Positions 7,036 through 9,307 of a stretch of DNA of 9,307 nucleotides are shown one piece after another. Position 1 is the stretch's first letter. Each line of letters starts with the position of its first letter. Source of the DNA: Saprospiraceae bacterium (GTDB taxonomy: Bacteria > Bacteroidota > Bacteroidia > Chitinophagales > Saprospiraceae); the NCBI GenBank assembly GCA_007125435.1, contig SLDF01000421.1:1-9307 (forward strand). The letters are read 5' to 3'. The translations under genes were made by a program, and so were the position numbers. The notes below the pieces were generated by a model. The model did no database searches, had not been told where the DNA came from, and saw nothing but the letters and a program-made list of their open reading frames with translations.

Positions 7036-7067
7036 CAAATATAATGTAAGTTTAGCCGATTTGTCAA
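7036..7067 (-). promoter_or_regulatory. Bacteroidota-type promoter of the thioredoxin-fold gene
   Basis: The minus strand carries TTGA at 7067-7064, then 20 bases, then TATATTTG at 7043-7036, an exact TAnnTTTG -7 match at the expected spacing. Only six bases (TCGTGC) separate the -7 element from the ATG at 7029. Transcription should therefore begin within a few bases of the start codon, giving a leaderless or nearly leaderless mRNA. Confidence 0.6.
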
Positions 7068-7151
7068 CCTAGGTAATCAGTTTAACTAGATATTTAAATT
7101 TTTATTAACTAAAATCCCTGTTCAGAATTGACTTCTATTTTATGATTAGAG

Positions 7152-8291
7152 CTAGGTAAAGTTATTATTGATGTATGTAGAACATTGATTATCTAATATA
7201 TAAAACATGTCGATGAATAGCTCTTGATCTAATGATGGGGCCAATAAGCCAGATCCAAGGGAATGTTTTGTTGTTAATACTCTAGCCTCATCCCATAAGT
7301 TCATGTTAACCAGTGTGTGAAGCAACTGACTCCCTCCTTCAATAAAAATAGAGTTTATACCATGCTCGAAGATTGTAGTCATGACTTTATTGATAGCTTT
7401 ATCGTAGTCACTGGTATTCAAATTAAAGACCTGTATGTCATACGGTTTATTTATTTGTGTATTATTATGATTAGAAAAATAAAACAGAGGAGACTTTGAC
7501 GTGTCGAAAACCTTGAGGGTTTGTGGCAAATGACCCTTGAGGTCTAAGACTATTTTTGTTGGAGAGACACCGCCGGTTAGTCTGACGGTTAGCTCGGGGT
7601 TATCCTGTCTGAGTGTTTGATTGCCGACCATGATGGCATCAAATTGAGATCGCCATTTATGTACTAGTAGTTTTGATGAGCTATTGGTAAGCCAAATGGA
7701 TTTACCCTCTTGTCCAATAAAGGCATCTGAAGACTGAGCCCATTTAAGGCATATGTATGGTCTCTTGTGTATGATATTAGCAATGAACGGTCTTATAATA
7801 TCTTTACACTGTTGTTCGCATATTCCGGTAATGACCTCCACACCATTCTCCTTTAATATGCGGACTCCATTACCTGAAACTTTAGGATTAGGATCTAAGG
7901 TTCCTATAACGACATGCTTTATGCGATTATTGATGATAAGAGATGTGCAAGGCGGTGTTTTACCATGATGGTTGCATGGTTCAAGCGTGACAAACAGTGT
8001 ACTGTCTTTAATTTTATCCCTATTATGATTATTTACACTGTTAACGGCATTGACTTCAGCATGAGGCTCACCAAATTTTTGATGCCAACCTTCACCGATT
8101 ATCTTATTATCATAAACTAGACAAGCCCCCACTTTAGGATTAGATGCGACGCTTTTGTCTGCTCTTAAGGCGCAGGCAATAGCATATTGCATATAATTTT
8201 CTAGATAATCAGGTGTCAAATGAATTGGATTTTTCAAAGTCAACGATATAGAAAAAGACAAAGATATGAATTTGTAATAATTGCATTTCAT
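7152..8291 (-). CDS. ribD: bifunctional riboflavin biosynthesis protein RibD (deaminase/reductase)
   Basis: RibD carries out two consecutive cytosolic steps of riboflavin synthesis: deamination of the diaminopyrimidine made by GTP cyclohydrolase II, then NADPH-dependent reduction of the ribosyl side chain. The N-terminal deaminase half has the zinc and catalytic residues in HAEVNA (H77, E79) and PCNHHGKTPPC (C106, C115), with SNPKVGACLV (50-59) ahead of them. The C-terminal reductase half shows RPYICLKWAQSSDAFIG (177-193, where Gly is more usual than Ala190), DAIMVGNQTLRQDNPELTVR (218-237), KIVLD (246-250) and IFIEGGSQLLHTLV (315-328). Both halves look intact, and 379 residues is slightly long for the family. 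About 25 poorly conserved residues precede the expected start of homology (PDYLENYMQYAI), so the true start may lie inside; M34 is too late, and TTG codons in between are possible. No other rib gene and no FMN riboswitch is visible. Confidence 0.95.
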   Translation of the reverse strand: MKCNYYKFISLSFSISLTLKNPIHLTPDYLENYMQYAIACALRADKSVASNPKVGACLVYDNKIIGEGWHQKFGEPHAEVNAVNSVNNHNRDKIKDSTLFVTLEPCNHHGKTPPCTSLIINNRIKHVVIGTLDPNPKVSGNGVRILKENGVEVITGICEQQCKDIIRPFIANIIHKRPYICLKWAQSSDAFIGQEGKSIWLTNSSSKLLVHKWRSQFDAIMVGNQTLRQDNPELTVRLTGGVSPTKIVLDLKGHLPQTLKVFDTSKSPLFYFSNHNNTQINKPYDIQVFNLNTSDYDKAINKVMTTIFEHGINSIFIEGGSQLLHTLVNMNLWDEARVLTTKHSLGSGLLAPSLDQELFIDMFYILDNQCSTYINNNFT

Positions 8292-8540
8292 CCCTAAAAT
8301 AATAGATATAACATCTTCTATTGTTTATCTATTTTTATAGTCTTGAGTTTTTAGAGAGATATAAGTCATTATGATATTTTGGTCATCTCCATCTTTTCGT
8401 CATCATTAGTTAGCTAAAACTTGTCTATGATTTGTTATTGACGGATAACTGCGAAACATTTGTGGTTTGAGGATGCTTTAGTATAAACTAAGCAAGATTT
8501 TATCAAAGATAGCTAGCTAATTTGAAAGAATTTTTGGGTG

Positions 8541-8569
8541 TTTGCTATATGATTTTGTTACATAGCAAA
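8541..8569. repeat. 8-bp perfect inverted repeat in the ribD/AP2 spacer
   Basis: TTTGCTAT (8541-8548) and ATAGCAAA (8562-8569) are perfect reverse complements around a 13-base centre, 112 bases before the AP2 gene start. Low GC makes a terminator unlikely; a regulator binding site is possible. Confidence 0.4.
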
Positions 8570-8580
8570 ATAAAATGAGT

Positions 8581-8627
8581 TTTTGTTTAACTATTTGCCC
8601 TATATGCCTAAACAAAAGTAAACAAAA
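8581..8627. promoter_or_regulatory. three TAAACAAAA boxes upstream of the AP2-domain gene
   Basis: The 9-mer TAAACAAAA occurs at 8609-8617 and again at 8619-8627, exactly 10 bases (one helical turn) apart. Its perfect reverse complement TTTTGTTTA is at 8581-8589. All three lie 54-100 bases before the start of a gene for a DNA-binding protein, which suggests an operator, perhaps for autoregulation. AT-rich composition raises the chance of coincidence, but the spacing and exactness stand out. Confidence 0.4.
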
Positions 8628-8680
8628 TACTATTTACTCATTTGTAGTGTATATCCACTTATGTAATAATATATTTTATC

Positions 8681-9226
8681 ATGGAGATCAAGGTTAATTT
8701 AAAAAATTCGAGTGACTTTGTAATTATGGATAAGGAAGTGTACGATGCTTTGAAAAAAGATCAGTACATTAGTAAAATGGATGTTTTAAACAATTTAAGA
8801 CAGCATTCATCTGGCTGTGCAGTGTTCCAAAAAACGTGGAAAAAAGAATCTGGAGATTTTGCAACAGAAACTATTTATATGCACCGCTATATTGCTGAAA
8901 AGTTTAAACAAGATGAATATTCAGAAGAGAATAATCTTGTAGGTGCTAAAAATGGAAACAAATTGGATTGCAGGCTGTCAAATCTCGTATGGAGATCTAG
9001 GTCAACAGCTTCTAGACAAAGAAAATCCAGCAGTAAAACGGGCTATACAGGGGTATATCAAGAAAATAAAAAGTACAGAGCCATAATATCTATAAATGGT
9101 AAAGCAGTTCATTTAGGTATGTTTGATACACCCGAGCAAGCAGCCTTGGCTTATAATAAAAAGTCTAAAGAGCTTTACGGAGAAAAAGCTAAAATCAATG
9201 AGATAGCACAGAAAAGTACCCAGTAG
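8681..9226 (+). CDS. AP2-domain protein with degenerate HNH-like N-terminal region
   Basis: The 181-residue product ends in an AP2/ERF-type DNA-binding domain (about 119-173): TGYTGVYQENKKYRAIISINGK forms the three-strand sheet, and HLGMFDT, PEQAALAYNKKSKELYG form the last strand and helix, followed by the typical A-x-IN ending (AKIN). The middle part resembles an HNH_3 homing endonuclease: MHRYIAEKF (67-75) matches the lHRlva.aF strand, and NGNKLDCRLSNLVW (91-104) matches the inGnk.DNr..NL.w helix. The expected V-D-H triplet is V-G-A (87-89), so the catalytic dyad is gone. The N-terminal region (1-55) fits no domain I know. HNH/AP2 proteins are usually selfish homing enzymes of phages and introns; with the nuclease site lost, this one more likely only binds DNA, for example as a regulator. 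There are no phage or intron genes beside it. The ATG at 8681 has no strong Shine-Dalgarno. Confidence 0.85.
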   Translation: MEIKVNLKNSSDFVIMDKEVYDALKKDQYISKMDVLNNLRQHSSGCAVFQKTWKKESGDFATETIYMHRYIAEKFKQDEYSEENNLVGAKNGNKLDCRLSNLVWRSRSTASRQRKSSSKTGYTGVYQENKKYRAIISINGKAVHLGMFDTPEQAALAYNKKSKELYGEKAKINEIAQKSTQ

Positions 9227-9307
9227 AGGTGAGTGTTTTAAAGTTTGTTGGCTGTTTAGTTGCGAATAAGTGTTGTACTAAATTGTTGAAGTGTTAGCCT
9301 CATTCCA
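9227..9307. other. unassigned right edge
   Basis: The last 81 bases after the AP2-domain gene contain no recognisable gene, terminator hairpin or repeat. Confidence 0.5.

Larger units (their letters stand above)
8292..8680. other. divergent intergenic region between ribD and the AP2-domain gene
   Basis: This 389-base AT-rich spacer separates two divergently transcribed genes. It contains no open frame I would defend. Its right half holds the inverted repeat at 8541-8569 and the TAAACAAAA boxes at 8581-8627. The left half has only short TTAGCTAA/TAGCTAGCTAA motifs at about 8411 and 8510. No -33/-7 pair for either gene could be fixed with confidence. Confidence 0.6.

Noticed and set aside
7317..8120. 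Plus-strand frames of 60-71 codons opposite ribD
   Set aside because: Antisense shadows of ribD without motifs or initiation signals.
8292..8480. FMN riboswitch upstream of ribD
   Set aside because: I looked for the conserved RFN-element segments on the minus strand and saw none; the region is AT-rich.
8541..8569. Rho-independent terminator
   Set aside because: The inverted-repeat arms are AT-rich, the loop is long and no U-tract follows directly.

Overview
The window looks like a low-GC Bacteroidota chromosome, probably from the Saprospiria/Sphingobacteriia side of the phylum; that finer placement is an impression from protein style, not a measurement. Support comes from a SusC-type TonB-dependent receptor, TAnnTTTG-type -7 promoter elements, weak or absent Shine-Dalgarno sequences, a Bacteroidota-style vanadium haloperoxidase-like lipoprotein, and an HNH/AP2 protein of a kind I associate with this phylum.

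Layout, left to right. Bases 1-1460 (minus) hold the first 486 codons of a SusC-family outer-membrane receptor, cut by the window edge and without frameshifts in the part seen. A gene-free stretch (1461-2080) contains structured repeat copy A (1818-1942). A vanadium haloperoxidase/PAP2-fold lipoprotein follows (2081-3514, plus), and 19 bases after its stop comes an inverted copy of the same repeat (copy B, 3534-3659). Next is a two-gene plus-strand unit, 15 bases apart: a MATE-family exporter (3792-5135, TTG start) and a membrane-anchored protein (5151-6047) with the outline of a DNA/RNA non-specific endonuclease (NUC1) but an eroded active site. Bases 6048-6474 are non-coding and filled with purine-rich imperfect repeats. 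Two minus-strand genes follow: an exported thioredoxin-fold protein (6475-7029), apparently with its own promoter and an almost leaderless mRNA, and ribD (7152-8291), the bifunctional riboflavin deaminase/reductase. A 389-base AT-rich spacer carries inverted repeats and three TAAACAAAA boxes. The last gene (8681-9226, plus) encodes an AP2-domain DNA-binding protein whose N-terminal HNH-like region has lost the expected catalytic dyad.

Apart from the exporter/pseudonuclease pair, the genes look like independent units rather than one pathway. The points most worth following up are the inverted pair of structured repeats enclosing the haloperoxidase gene, the likely pseudo-nuclease coupled to a MATE exporter, and the probable switch of an HNH/AP2 homing-type protein to a DNA-binding role, with repeated boxes in its own upstream region. 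I found no CRISPR array, transposase, tRNA, rRNA or recognised riboswitch.
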